Source: Kiritimatiellia bacterium (GTDB lineage: Bacteria; Verrucomicrobiota; Kiritimatiellia; RFP12; UBA1067). From it: a DNA stretch of 16,183 nt. How positions within the stretch are numbered: position 1 is the first letter of the stretch; each line of letters begins with the position of its first letter. The stretch is from contig JAFVCR010000160.1 of the NCBI GenBank assembly GCA_017479035.1, forward strand, positions 1-16,183. Direction: 5' to 3'. Shown piece by piece: positions 1-7,166 of the stretch. The position numbers and the translations under genes were made by a program. The notes beneath the pieces were generated by a model. The model was given only the letters and a program-made list of their open reading frames with translations. It made no database searches and was not told where the DNA came from.

Positions 1-64
1 CTTCACCACCGTCTGTATTCTTTCGCCGCTTCGCGGCTTAAAAACTTCGTGGACTTTGTGTGAG
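1..64. other. Non-coding edge segment with small hairpin
   Basis: No plausible gene is seen between the window edge and the end of the ABC transporter gene at 184. The stretch contains a short perfect hairpin, GCCGC-TTC-GCGGC (25-37), followed by an A/T run. The phrase at 39-64 resembles low-complexity intergenic text rather than coding sequence. It may be part of a dispersed genomic repeat like those at the other end of the window, but only one copy is visible here, so this is a guess. Confidence 0.3.
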
Positions 65-144
65 GCGTTATGCTACCACCCCTTGCCATTCATCCGCACC
101 TGCGCCCTTGACGACGCTCCATGCTGGAACGTCCCGTCCGCCTC

Positions 145-168
145 ATCCAAAAATCCGGGATAAGGGTG
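145..168 (-). repeat. 24-bp dispersed repeat, copy 1 (inverted relative to copy 2)
   Basis: These 24 bases are the exact reverse complement of 15894-15917, near the other end of the window. Identity stops abruptly on both sides, so the unit is short. The sequence includes the odd palindrome ATCCCGGAT and a run of five A/T. Both copies lie in non-coding DNA. A 24-base exact match is not expected by chance in 16 kb. This copy is just past the 3' end of the SBP-permease gene, which suggests an intergenic repeat family of unknown role. Confidence 0.75.
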
Positions 169-183
169 GCAGGAGAGGAGGTG

Positions 184-2604
184 TTAGTTGGCGGCCGCCT
201 GGCGGTATTCCACGCGGCGCAGGATGCGTATCTGGAGGATGGTGAATGCGATCAGCCCGGTGCCGAGGAACCATGCCATAGTGGTGGCGGTGGAGAAGCG
301 CAGGTTGTTGTAGGCCTCTTTCCATATGGCAAGCGAGAGGACGCTTGTAGCGTCGCCAGGACCGCCGAACGTCAAGAGAAATATGGAGCCCATGCCCTGG
401 AACGCCGCGATGAACGCGCCTACGAAGTTTATCACGAGCAGCGGTGCGAGTTGCGGGAGCGCGATGTGGCGGAAGCGTGCAAATATGCCGGCGCCGTCGA
501 GCGCGGCGGCTTCGTAGTAGTCGGGCGGCATCGAGTGCAGCGCGGCAATGTAGATGAGCGCGGAATATCCCATGCCGGCCCATACGCCGGGCAGTATGCA
601 GCAAAGCATGGCCCATGCGGGATCCTGCAGCCAGCCATGCCGCGCCACGCCGAAGATAGCGAGAATCTGGTTGAGCATGCCGTTCTCCGTGGGGTCGAAC
701 ATCAGTTTCCACAAAAGCGTCACGACGAGCGCACTGGTAAGATGCGGCAGGAAATAGACGAGGCGGAAGAACACTTTGCCGCGCGGGATTTCAGAAAGCA
801 GCAGAGCGAGAGCCACAGGCGCGAGGAAGCCCAACGCAAGAGTTATGCCTACGTATTCAAACGTGCGTCCCCATGCTTTCCAGAAGTTGGCATCGGTGGC
901 CACGCGTATGAAATTGTCGAGGCCGACCCATTCGCCGCCGCCGACTACGCGATAGTCTTGGAATGCCATTACCGCGCCGCGCAAAAGCGGGTAGTAACTC
1001 CATACGGCTATGAGAGCCACCGCAGGGAAAAGAAAGAGAAACGGCACTACGCCAGTCCATGAAATACGCGTTGAACCGCGTGGAGAAAGAGGCTTTGCGC
1101 CAGACGGATTTTCTTTTTCCCCGTTGTGCCTTGCAAACGCAAACATCGCCGCGAGGGCGACTATGAGCACCACGCCGAGCACCACCCGTGCAAGCGGCCG
1201 CGCTTCGTTGATTTTCGATTTGTCGGCATCGAACATCAAACCGCGGTTGGCATCTTCGGTGATCGAATGCAGTGCGGAGGCGTAGTCGAAACGCGCACCG
1301 TCTTCGCTCAACAGCAACCCAAGGAAGCGACGGCTTACGAGGTCGCTTGCAGCCTGCCAGAACCCCATGTAAGGTTCGGTTACGGCTATCACGCTGCCGC
1401 TTTCCAAGTCGTTGTACATCTCGCGCACGGAGGGGGGAATGTCCGGCAGATATTCTTCAAGCCCGAGCCGGACAAGGTCACGCGGGTCGCACCATCTTGC
1501 ACGGCCTTCAGCGACGTTCTTGCGCACGGTTTCGTCGTGCACGTCTTGCGAGGCGAGTGCTTTCACGCATTCCCATACTGCGTTGCGTTCGTTTTCGGGT
1601 CTGCGGGCGACGCCTTCGGTCATGGCGTAGAAATGCTTGTGCGCCTGCAGGACGCGCGGCAGCGACCCGTCTTTTGAAGGGAATGGCATGATGCCGATTT
1701 CCTCTGGCGGAAACTGCAGCTGTTCCGTGAGATGGGCTACGGTGTTTTCTCCGCCGAAGACGCACACCGCCTCGCCTTGCGCAAAAAGTTCCGCAGCCTC
1801 CGCAGAACTTGAAAGCGTAGGCAGTGCACGCACGAAACCTTGCGCGATGAGCCGTTGCAGGAAACCCGCAGCCTCGAGCGCGGCGGGGGAGTCGAAATGC
1901 GAACGCCACTGGCCGGATTCGTCTTTGCCGACCACATCTCCGCCGGCGGACTGCACCCAGGGGAGGAATCCCCACGGGCGGTTTTCTATTGCGAGTGCGC
2001 GTTGGCCGCGCTGGACTGCCGCGCCGCCGAAGATCTTGTTCGCGTCCGTGAGGAGGCGGCACCATTCCTCAAATTCGCGCCATGTGCGGGGCGGTTTTTC
2101 CGGGTCGAGGCCGGCATTGCGCACAATGTCTTTGCGGTAGAGGAGGCCGCAGTATGCGATGCCGGCGGTGGGCACGGCATATATGTGGCCGTCCTTGGTG
2201 GCTACATCGCGCCAGAGTTGAGGAACGTCGGGAAAGTCGCGCCAGTCGCACATCCATTCATCGAGCGGATGGCAGAAACCTTCTTCGATGTCGTGGCGGA
2301 GGATGTGGAACCACGCCTTGTATACGTCGGGTGCGGCACCGCCGGCGAGAGCGAGCATGAACGCCGTGCGGCCGCCGCCGCCAGGTAGCGTGAGAGAACC
2401 CCACTCGAGCGGACGTATCTCCGGATGCGCGGCGGAGAACTGCAAAAGTTTTTTAGTGGCGGGCTCTTCCGGATGGCGCGTGTTGAGCACCATGTGGAAC
2501 GTGACATCCACAGGCTCGGCTGCATGGGTGGCAAGTGGATGCGCCATGCACGAAAGGAGCAAAACCGTGGCGCATACAGCAGCCTCTGCACCATGAAACG
2601 CCAC
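184..2604 (-). CDS. Fused ABC transporter: sugar-type solute-binding protein plus MalF/UgpA-like permease
   Basis: An 806-residue protein that appears to join a carbohydrate (CUT1-type) binding protein to an inner-membrane permease. Residues 9-29 form a hydrophobic export signal. Residues ~30-455 look like an extracellular solute-binding protein, with segments such as FAQGEAVCVFGGENTV and PEEIGIMPFPSKDG. A membrane segment at ~472-490 leads to a short polar linker. Residues ~515-795 are a binding-protein-dependent permease with about six membrane helices and the EAA loop at 698-717 (EAAALDG...ALP), which contacts the ATPase. The start is GTG (2604-2602), 8 bases after an AAAGGAA ribosome site inside the end of panB; an ATG start with export signal is not available upstream. 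The partner permease and ATPase are not in the window. Domain assignment is strong; the sugar substrate is unknown. Confidence 0.88.
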   Translation of the reverse strand: MAFHGAEAAVCATVLLLSCMAHPLATHAAEPVDVTFHMVLNTRHPEEPATKKLLQFSAAHPEIRPLEWGSLTLPGGGGRTAFMLALAGGAAPDVYKAWFHILRHDIEEGFCHPLDEWMCDWRDFPDVPQLWRDVATKDGHIYAVPTAGIAYCGLLYRKDIVRNAGLDPEKPPRTWREFEEWCRLLTDANKIFGGAAVQRGQRALAIENRPWGFLPWVQSAGGDVVGKDESGQWRSHFDSPAALEAAGFLQRLIAQGFVRALPTLSSSAEAAELFAQGEAVCVFGGENTVAHLTEQLQFPPEEIGIMPFPSKDGSLPRVLQAHKHFYAMTEGVARRPENERNAVWECVKALASQDVHDETVRKNVAEGRARWCDPRDLVRLGLEEYLPDIPPSVREMYNDLESGSVIAVTEPYMGFWQAASDLVSRRFLGLLLSEDGARFDYASALHSITEDANRGLMFDADKSKINEARPLARVVLGVVLIVALAAMFAFARHNGEKENPSGAKPLSPRGSTRISWTGVVPFLFLFPAVALIAVWSYYPLLRGAVMAFQDYRVVGGGEWVGLDNFIRVATDANFWKAWGRTFEYVGITLALGFLAPVALALLLSEIPRGKVFFRLVYFLPHLTSALVVTLLWKLMFDPTENGMLNQILAIFGVARHGWLQDPAWAMLCCILPGVWAGMGYSALIYIAALHSMPPDYYEAAALDGAGIFARFRHIALPQLAPLLVINFVGAFIAAFQGMGSIFLLTFGGPGDATSVLSLAIWKEAYNNLRFSTATTMAWFLGTGLIAFTILQIRILRRVEYRQAAAN

Positions 2605-2607
2605 GCG

Positions 2608-3393
2608 TCAATTCCTTTCCGCCGGGAACGCCGATGAAGCAACAGCCGCCACGTAATCGGCAAAACCTTTGCGAGCCAAGGTGCCGAGGTCGGCGAATTT
2701 GCGCGCGAACGATGGCACTCGCCCGGTGTTGAGGCCAAGGAGATCGTGCATTACAAGCCATTGCACATCGCAGTGAGGCCCGGCACCGATGCCTATGGTG
2801 GACATCGCCGAGGTTTCCGTGATTTCCTTTGCAAGCGCATCGGGGACGCATTCGAGCGTGACGGCGAAAGCACCGGCTGCCTCCAGCGCGGCAACGTCGT
2901 TTTTGAGTTGCGTGGCGGCGGCGGCGGTCTTGCCTTGCATTTTGAACCCGCCTAGAGCATTGACGCTCTGCGGCATCAGCCCCACATGCGCAACCACGGG
3001 TATGCCGTTTTCCACGAGCCTTTGTACGAGCGGTGCGCGGAACGCGCCGCCTTCAAGTTTTACAGCGTCGGAGCCGGCTTGCAAAGCGCGGATTGCGTTT
3101 GCCAAGGCGGCATCGTCCCCGCACTGATACGCGCCGAAGGGGAGGTCGCACACCACGAGCGCGTCTTTCACCGCGCGTGCCACGGCGGCGGTGGCGGAAA
3201 GCATTTCGTCCATCGTAACGGGCAGAGTGGTGCCGTATCCGAGTGCCACCATGCCCATTGAATCGCCAACCAGTATGCAGGGCACGCCCGCTTCGTCGGC
3301 AAGTTTTGCGAAGCAGGCATCGTATGCGGTGCAGCAGCCGAGTTTGGATTTGCCTTTTTCGGCGGCGAATGCGGGAACCGTCCATTTTTTCAT
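2608..3393 (-). CDS. panB: 3-methyl-2-oxobutanoate hydroxymethyltransferase (PanB)
   Basis: A 261-residue cytoplasmic enzyme making ketopantoate from 2-oxoisovalerate and 5,10-methylene-tetrahydrofolate, the first committed step to pantothenate and CoA. The family signature is complete: TAYDACFAKLADEAGV at 22-37, LVGDSMGMV with metal-binding Asp44, CDLPFGAYQ with Asp83, VKLEGG (Lys112, Glu114), HVGLMPQ, and VTLECVP with the likely catalytic Glu181, then IGIGAGPHCDVQWLVMHD. Length matches the family. I chose the ATG at 3393 because an open frame upstream to 3450 would cross the promoter, and GGAG lies 8 bases before this ATG. The downstream ABC gene starts 3 bases after the stop, so translation is probably coupled. 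No panC is nearby. Confidence 0.96.
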   Translation of the reverse strand: MKKWTVPAFAAEKGKSKLGCCTAYDACFAKLADEAGVPCILVGDSMGMVALGYGTTLPVTMDEMLSATAAVARAVKDALVVCDLPFGAYQCGDDAALANAIRALQAGSDAVKLEGGAFRAPLVQRLVENGIPVVAHVGLMPQSVNALGGFKMQGKTAAAATQLKNDVAALEAAGAFAVTLECVPDALAKEITETSAMSTIGIGAGPHCDVQWLVMHDLLGLNTGRVPSFARKFADLGTLARKGFADYVAAVASSAFPAERN

Positions 3394-3414
3394 TGCATGA
3401 TCTCCGATGCGCGG

Positions 3415-3443
3415 ATTATACCAAATCCCCGCGCCAAACGCAA
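3415..3443 (-). promoter_or_regulatory. Promoter for panB
   Basis: On the minus strand, TTGCGT (3443-3438), a 17-base spacer and a perfect TATAAT (3420-3415) form a housekeeping-type promoter. Transcription should start near 3408, giving a leader of about 15 bases with the GGAG site before the panB ATG at 3393. It is back-to-back with the serA promoter, their -35 boxes 18 bases apart. Confidence 0.75.
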
Positions 3444-3461
3444 TATGCACGTTTGCCGCTA

Positions 3462-3490
3462 TTGCAAGGGATGGGGGAATGTGGTATAAT
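3462..3490 (+). promoter_or_regulatory. Promoter for serA
   Basis: TTGCAA (3462-3467), a 17-base spacer and a perfect TATAAT (3485-3490). The start point should fall near 3497, so the ATG at 3491 lies before the transcript and the ATG at 3521 is the usable serA start. The same layout recurs in front of other genes in this window. Confidence 0.78.
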
Positions 3491-3520
3491 ATGGATAAAT
3501 TTGCGAAAGGTATCGATAAT

Positions 3521-4633
3521 ATGGCTACGAACTATGCTTGCTTGAACCCCATTGCGGCGGTAGGTCTGGACCGCCTCGGCGATGGATACGGGAAAACGGA
3601 TGATGTGGCGGCTGCCGATGTGATCTTCGTGCGTAGCGCAAAGATGGACGAGATCGCACCCTCGCCGAAACTAAAGGCCGTAGCCCGCGCAGGAGCCGGC
3701 GTGAACAACATCCCCCATGCGGACTACGCCAAGAAGGGCGTGGTGGTTTTCAATACTCCCGGCGCGAACGCCAATGGCGTGAAGGAACTCGTGATAGCGG
3801 CGATGCTCCTTGCCAGCCGCGACATTGTGGGCGGCATCGAATGGGTGAAGGAAAACAAGGGCGACGAGAACATCGCAAAGAGCGCGGAAAAGGCAAAGAA
3901 GGCCTTTGCCGGCACGGAAATACTCGGCAAGACGCTTGGCGTGCTAGGCCTTGGCGCGATAGGGCGCAAGATCGCCGCCGCCGCGCAGGCTCTCGGGATG
4001 GACGTGATTGGCTACGACCCGTTCGTGAAGGAACTCGAAGGCGTAAAGGTGGTGGCGAATGTCGATGAAATCTACAAGGTTGCAGACTTCATCACAATCC
4101 ACGTGCCCGCATTGCCCGACACCAAGGGTATGGTGAATGCAGAGGCGATCGCCAAGATGAAGGACGGCGTGATCATCATCAACGCCGCGCGCGACGTCCT
4201 CGCAAACGAGGCGGACGTGCTCGCCGCGATCAAGTCCGGCAAAGTGCGCAAGTATGTGAGCGACTTCCCCAACACCACGACCGCCGGGCAGGACGGCGTT
4301 ATCGTGATTCCCCATCTTGGCGCTTCCACCGAAGAGGCCGAAGACAACTGCGCTGTGATGGCCGCCGATGAAATAAAGGACTTCATCGAGAACGGCAACA
4401 TCCGAAATTCGGTGAACTATCCCGCCGTCTCGCTAGGGCCGAAGGCGGCTTTGCGCATTGCGGTATGCCACACGGCGGAAGCCGCCGGCGCGGTGGAAGC
4501 GGCACTTGCCGGTGCGGCGAGCATAGCGGCCAAGACGCGTGGAGACGTGGGCTACACGCTAGCCGAAGGAGTGCGTGCGGAAGTGGCGGCGATCGAAGCC
4601 ATACCGGGCGTATTGAAGGTGAGAACCGTCTAA
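3521..4633 (+). CDS. serA: D-3-phosphoglycerate dehydrogenase (SerA type)
   Basis: A 370-residue NAD-dependent D-2-hydroxyacid dehydrogenase, predicted to oxidise 3-phosphoglycerate in the first step of serine synthesis. Visible landmarks: ARAGAGVNNIP (55-65), FNTPGANANGVKELV (77-91), the Rossmann glycines GLGAIGR (143-149), NAARDVLANEADVL with catalytic Arg224, and PHLGAST with catalytic His265. The C-terminus from ~310 (RIAVCHTAEAAGAVEAALAG to IPGVLKVRTV) looks like a compact ACT regulatory domain. The acidic residue normally found near FPxE is not obvious here: the segment reads SDFPNTTTAGQDG. Start 3521 follows GAAAGG by 10 bases and lies downstream of the promoter. gspF begins 30 bases after the stop, so they may be co-transcribed although unrelated in function. 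Confidence 0.93.
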   Translation: MATNYACLNPIAAVGLDRLGDGYGKTDDVAAADVIFVRSAKMDEIAPSPKLKAVARAGAGVNNIPHADYAKKGVVVFNTPGANANGVKELVIAAMLLASRDIVGGIEWVKENKGDENIAKSAEKAKKAFAGTEILGKTLGVLGLGAIGRKIAAAAQALGMDVIGYDPFVKELEGVKVVANVDEIYKVADFITIHVPALPDTKGMVNAEAIAKMKDGVIIINAARDVLANEADVLAAIKSGKVRKYVSDFPNTTTAGQDGVIVIPHLGASTEEAEDNCAVMAADEIKDFIENGNIRNSVNYPAVSLGPKAALRIAVCHTAEAAGAVEAALAGAASIAAKTRGDVGYTLAEGVRAEVAAIEAIPGVLKVRTV

Positions 4634-4663
4634 GACAAGAAATCAATTGGTGACGCAAGCGAC

Positions 4664-5782
4664 ATGCCTCCTAAAAAGCCAGTGAAGAAGCAGCAGAAGT
4701 CCCTCCTCTCGATGAAAATCGGAGGAGGGGGCGAGGCTGTGATGAAAAGCACGGACGTGCTGCTTTTCACTGGCGAACTTGCAGATTTGCTGGAGGCTGG
4801 CATGACGCTTGGTCAGGCGTTGGGCGCGCTGGCGAACCAAGGTGAAGAGGATTCGCCGCAGCGCGCCATTTGCAAGGATCTCACCGAGCGCATCGTAAAC
4901 GGCGAGGCGTTTTCGCGTGCGGTGGCGCATCATCCCAAGACGTTCCCGCCGCTCTACTCCAGCATGCTGAAGGCGGGCGATGCCTCGGTCGCGATGATTG
5001 ACGTGTTGCGGCGGCTGGCGGATCACTACGAACGGCACGATGCGATGGTCTCGAAAATAAAAGGTGCGATGACCTATCCCGTGGTGGTGCTGTGCATAGG
5101 CGTGGCGGCGGTGGTGTTTGCGCTGACGTGGATCATACCGAAATTCCAGGCGATATTCGATTCGATGGGGGCCACGCTGCCGCTGCCTACGCGCATACTC
5201 CTGGGCATGAGCGACGGCTTGATAAAATACGGCTGGTTCATTGCTGCGGGAATCGTTGCGCTGTGGCTGTGGCTCCGGCGCTGGAAAAACACGGATGCGG
5301 GGCGTGCGAAAATCGATGCGTGGAAACTCAAGGCTCCGCTCGTTAAAGGCATCGTGGCGGCGGGTGCGTATTCCAGCCTTGCGTACACTATGCGAACGCT
5401 GCTTGTGAATGGGGTCAACGTGCTCAACGCATTGAAGATTTGCGAAGAGACGTGCGGCAACGCGGTAATCGCAAAAGCGCTTGCAGATGCGCGGCGGCGC
5501 GTGACGGACGGTACGTCCATTTCGGGGCCGCTTGCGGCTAGCGGCGTGTTCCCAAAGATGATGACCGACATGCTGGCCGTGGGCGAGAAGGCCGGCAATA
5601 TGGCAGGTTCGCTGGAGCACATCGGCGTGCGCTACCAGAAGGATATGGACCGCAACATCACGGCGTTCACCAACGCGCTCGAACCGATACTGATAGTGAT
5701 GATCGCGGGTATCGTGGGGTTCATTGCAATATCCATCCTGCTGGCGGTGTTCCGCGTGACGAGCGCGATAGGCGGCGGCTGA
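4664..5782 (+). CDS. gspF: Type II secretion/type IV pilus inner-membrane platform protein (GspF/PilC family)
   Basis: A polytopic inner-membrane protein that anchors pseudopilus assembly. It has the two tandem T2SF domains of the family, at ~31-155 (LLFTGELADLLEAGMTLGQAL) and ~235-358 (AYTMRTLLVNGVNVLNALK). Membrane helices lie near 138-160, 190-206 and 340-364. The N-terminus before the first T2SF domain is a short basic tail, so the ~60-residue leading domain of many GspF proteins is absent. The start is uncertain: ATG 4664 gives 372 residues, but ATG 4742 (residue 27) has a better GGCGAGG ribosome site 5 bases away and still keeps both domains. gspG and gspH follow. Confidence 0.9.
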   Translation: MPPKKPVKKQQKSLLSMKIGGGGEAVMKSTDVLLFTGELADLLEAGMTLGQALGALANQGEEDSPQRAICKDLTERIVNGEAFSRAVAHHPKTFPPLYSSMLKAGDASVAMIDVLRRLADHYERHDAMVSKIKGAMTYPVVVLCIGVAAVVFALTWIIPKFQAIFDSMGATLPLPTRILLGMSDGLIKYGWFIAAGIVALWLWLRRWKNTDAGRAKIDAWKLKAPLVKGIVAAGAYSSLAYTMRTLLVNGVNVLNALKICEETCGNAVIAKALADARRRVTDGTSISGPLAASGVFPKMMTDMLAVGEKAGNMAGSLEHIGVRYQKDMDRNITAFTNALEPILIVMIAGIVGFIAISILLAVFRVTSAIGGG

Positions 5783-5841
5783 GCGGGTAGGGGACGGGAA
5801 AGACGAAAGTTCAACGGTTTCAAAGAGAAGGAGCAGGTGCT

Positions 5842-6267
5842 ATGGAAGAAAATCTGAAGAATGCGAAAGAAGCGGCAAAGGCAGGCTTTACGCTAGTGGA
5901 ATTGCTTGTGGTGGTGGCGATTCTGGGTATCCTCGGCGCGGTTGCCACAATGGGCATGACCGGGCACACGGCAAAGGCGAAGGTAACCGCCACGCGTACC
6001 ACGATGGGCACCATCGATGCAGCGTTGGAGTCGTACGCCACTACGCACAAACTCCCCAAAACGCAGGAGGAGTTCGTGGATGCGTTGACCAAGAGGCCAA
6101 ACGACGATGAACCTGCTCTGATAAAGGGCGGCAAGGATGCGCTCAACGATGCATGGGGCAATCCCATCCAGTATACGCGCAAGGGCAAGCACGTATATTT
6201 GCTGCGCAGTGCCGGCGAGGATGAAGAGTTCAATACGGACGACGACATCCTCAACGACCAGGAATGA
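5842..6267 (+). CDS. gspG: Major pseudopilin GspG
   Basis: A 141-residue type II secretion major pseudopilin. A short basic leader ends in the prepilin peptidase site AKAG|FTLVELLVVVAIL, with cleavage after Gly15 and the conserved Glu at mature position 5. A hydrophobic helix follows. The C-terminal half has the GspG hallmark DAWGNPIQY and the acidic, probably calcium-binding SAGEDEEFNTDDDI tail. The start follows AAGGAG by 8 bases. The gene sits 59 bases after gspF and 10 bases before the gspH-like gene. Confidence 0.95.
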   Translation: MEENLKNAKEAAKAGFTLVELLVVVAILGILGAVATMGMTGHTAKAKVTATRTTMGTIDAALESYATTHKLPKTQEEFVDALTKRPNDDEPALIKGGKDALNDAWGNPIQYTRKGKHVYLLRSAGEDEEFNTDDDILNDQE

Positions 6268-6277
6268 TGCCGGCAGG

Positions 6278-7036
6278 ATGCGCCGCAGCGGTTTTACGCT
6301 AATCGAGCTGCTGATCATCGTGGCGGTGATCGGCGCGATGCTCGCAATGGCGGTGGGCAGCGTCACGGCGGGAATGGAAACCTCGCAAATGGCCGCTGCC
6401 GGCCGCACCGTGGTGCAGTTCGTGCGCCACGCACGCACGGTTGCGCTGTTGCAGCAGCGTCCGTGCGTGATTACTTATGCTGACGGCGGCGACGGGGAAG
6501 ATGCCGCCGTGGTGATAAAAGTGGAACTGCAAGCCGACGCGTCTGGCGATCAGGTGCAGTCCGTAAAGAACGTCTATCTCCCCGCATACGATGACGACGA
6601 AGAGGCTTTCGACAGCGACAACGCCAAAGGCAAGCGTGCGGACGGCCTTGCGGATGTGATGAACTTCATGGAAAAACGTTTCGAGGGTTTGCGCATACGC
6701 GTGGAAAAACTTGGCATGGACGGCAAAGCGTATGATTCAAACGAGGGCAAAAGCGCGATTTCAGTATTCAGCAATGTAGATTATCTCCTTGCCGAAACGC
6801 GCCGCCGCCGCGCCGAGGAAGAACGCAAAAGAAGCGGCAAAAACGACGATCCATTCGACGATTCCGGCGATCACGCGTCCGGCGATGCCGCCGCAGAAGA
6901 ACCCGTCAGCATAACATACGAGCCAAACGGCCGCACAGAGGCTCACCGCGTCACGCTCTATCGTCCCGGCACCGACCCCGATGCGGACGGTTTGACGATT
7001 GAAGTAGACCTTTTTGGCAAACCCGTAGTGGAATAA
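6278..7036 (+). CDS. gspH: Minor pseudopilin, GspH-like
   Basis: A 252-residue protein starting with an almost minimal prepilin leader, MRRSG|FTLIELLIIVAVIGAML, so cleavage is predicted after Gly5 with Glu at mature +5. After the helix comes AAAGRTVVQFVRHARTVALLQQRPCVITY, typical of GspH/FimT-type minor pseudopilins. The rest is unusually long, with a charged low-complexity stretch at ~205-240 rich in E, R, K, D and G. The start was chosen at the ATG in front of the leader, although the open frame extends upstream into gspG. No gspI, J, K, D or E follows, so the cluster is partial. The GspH name rests on position and the N-terminal half. Confidence 0.82.
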   Translation: MRRSGFTLIELLIIVAVIGAMLAMAVGSVTAGMETSQMAAAGRTVVQFVRHARTVALLQQRPCVITYADGGDGEDAAVVIKVELQADASGDQVQSVKNVYLPAYDDDEEAFDSDNAKGKRADGLADVMNFMEKRFEGLRIRVEKLGMDGKAYDSNEGKSAISVFSNVDYLLAETRRRRAEEERKRSGKNDDPFDDSGDHASGDAAAEEPVSITYEPNGRTEAHRVTLYRPGTDPDADGLTIEVDLFGKPVVE

Positions 7037-7108
7037 TCTGCAGAATTCCCGGGTTTTGCACTGTTTCCCGTTTTACATGCAATAAAGTTCCCGGTATATT
7101 CCGGTATG

Positions 7109-7144
7109 AACCCCGCTCTCAATATCTGTGTGCGGGGGTTTGTT
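7109..7144 (+). terminator. Terminator-like hairpin after gspFGH
   Basis: AACCCCGC (7109-7116) can pair with GCGGGGGTT (7132-7140), with one bulged G and a 15-base loop, followed by TTGTT. It lies 73 bases after the gspH-like stop. The T-tract is weak and the loop long, so efficiency is uncertain. Confidence 0.5.
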
Positions 7145-7166
7145 ATACTATATCCATAGCGATGGT

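Noticed and set aside
121..1062. A 313-codon open frame on the plus strand antisense to the permease part
   Set aside because: It has no recognisable motif, is rich in R/H/E/A as expected for a GC-rich shadow, and the minus-strand frame encodes a clear ABC permease.
3491..3520. Upstream ATG (3491) as the serA start
   Set aside because: It directly follows the -10 box and would lie before the predicted transcription start; the ATG at 3521 fits family length and has GAAAGG upstream.
4643..5620. A 325-codon minus-strand frame across gspF
   Set aside because: The plus strand encodes a clear GspF with both T2SF domains; the antisense product is rich in H, R and Q with no domain.
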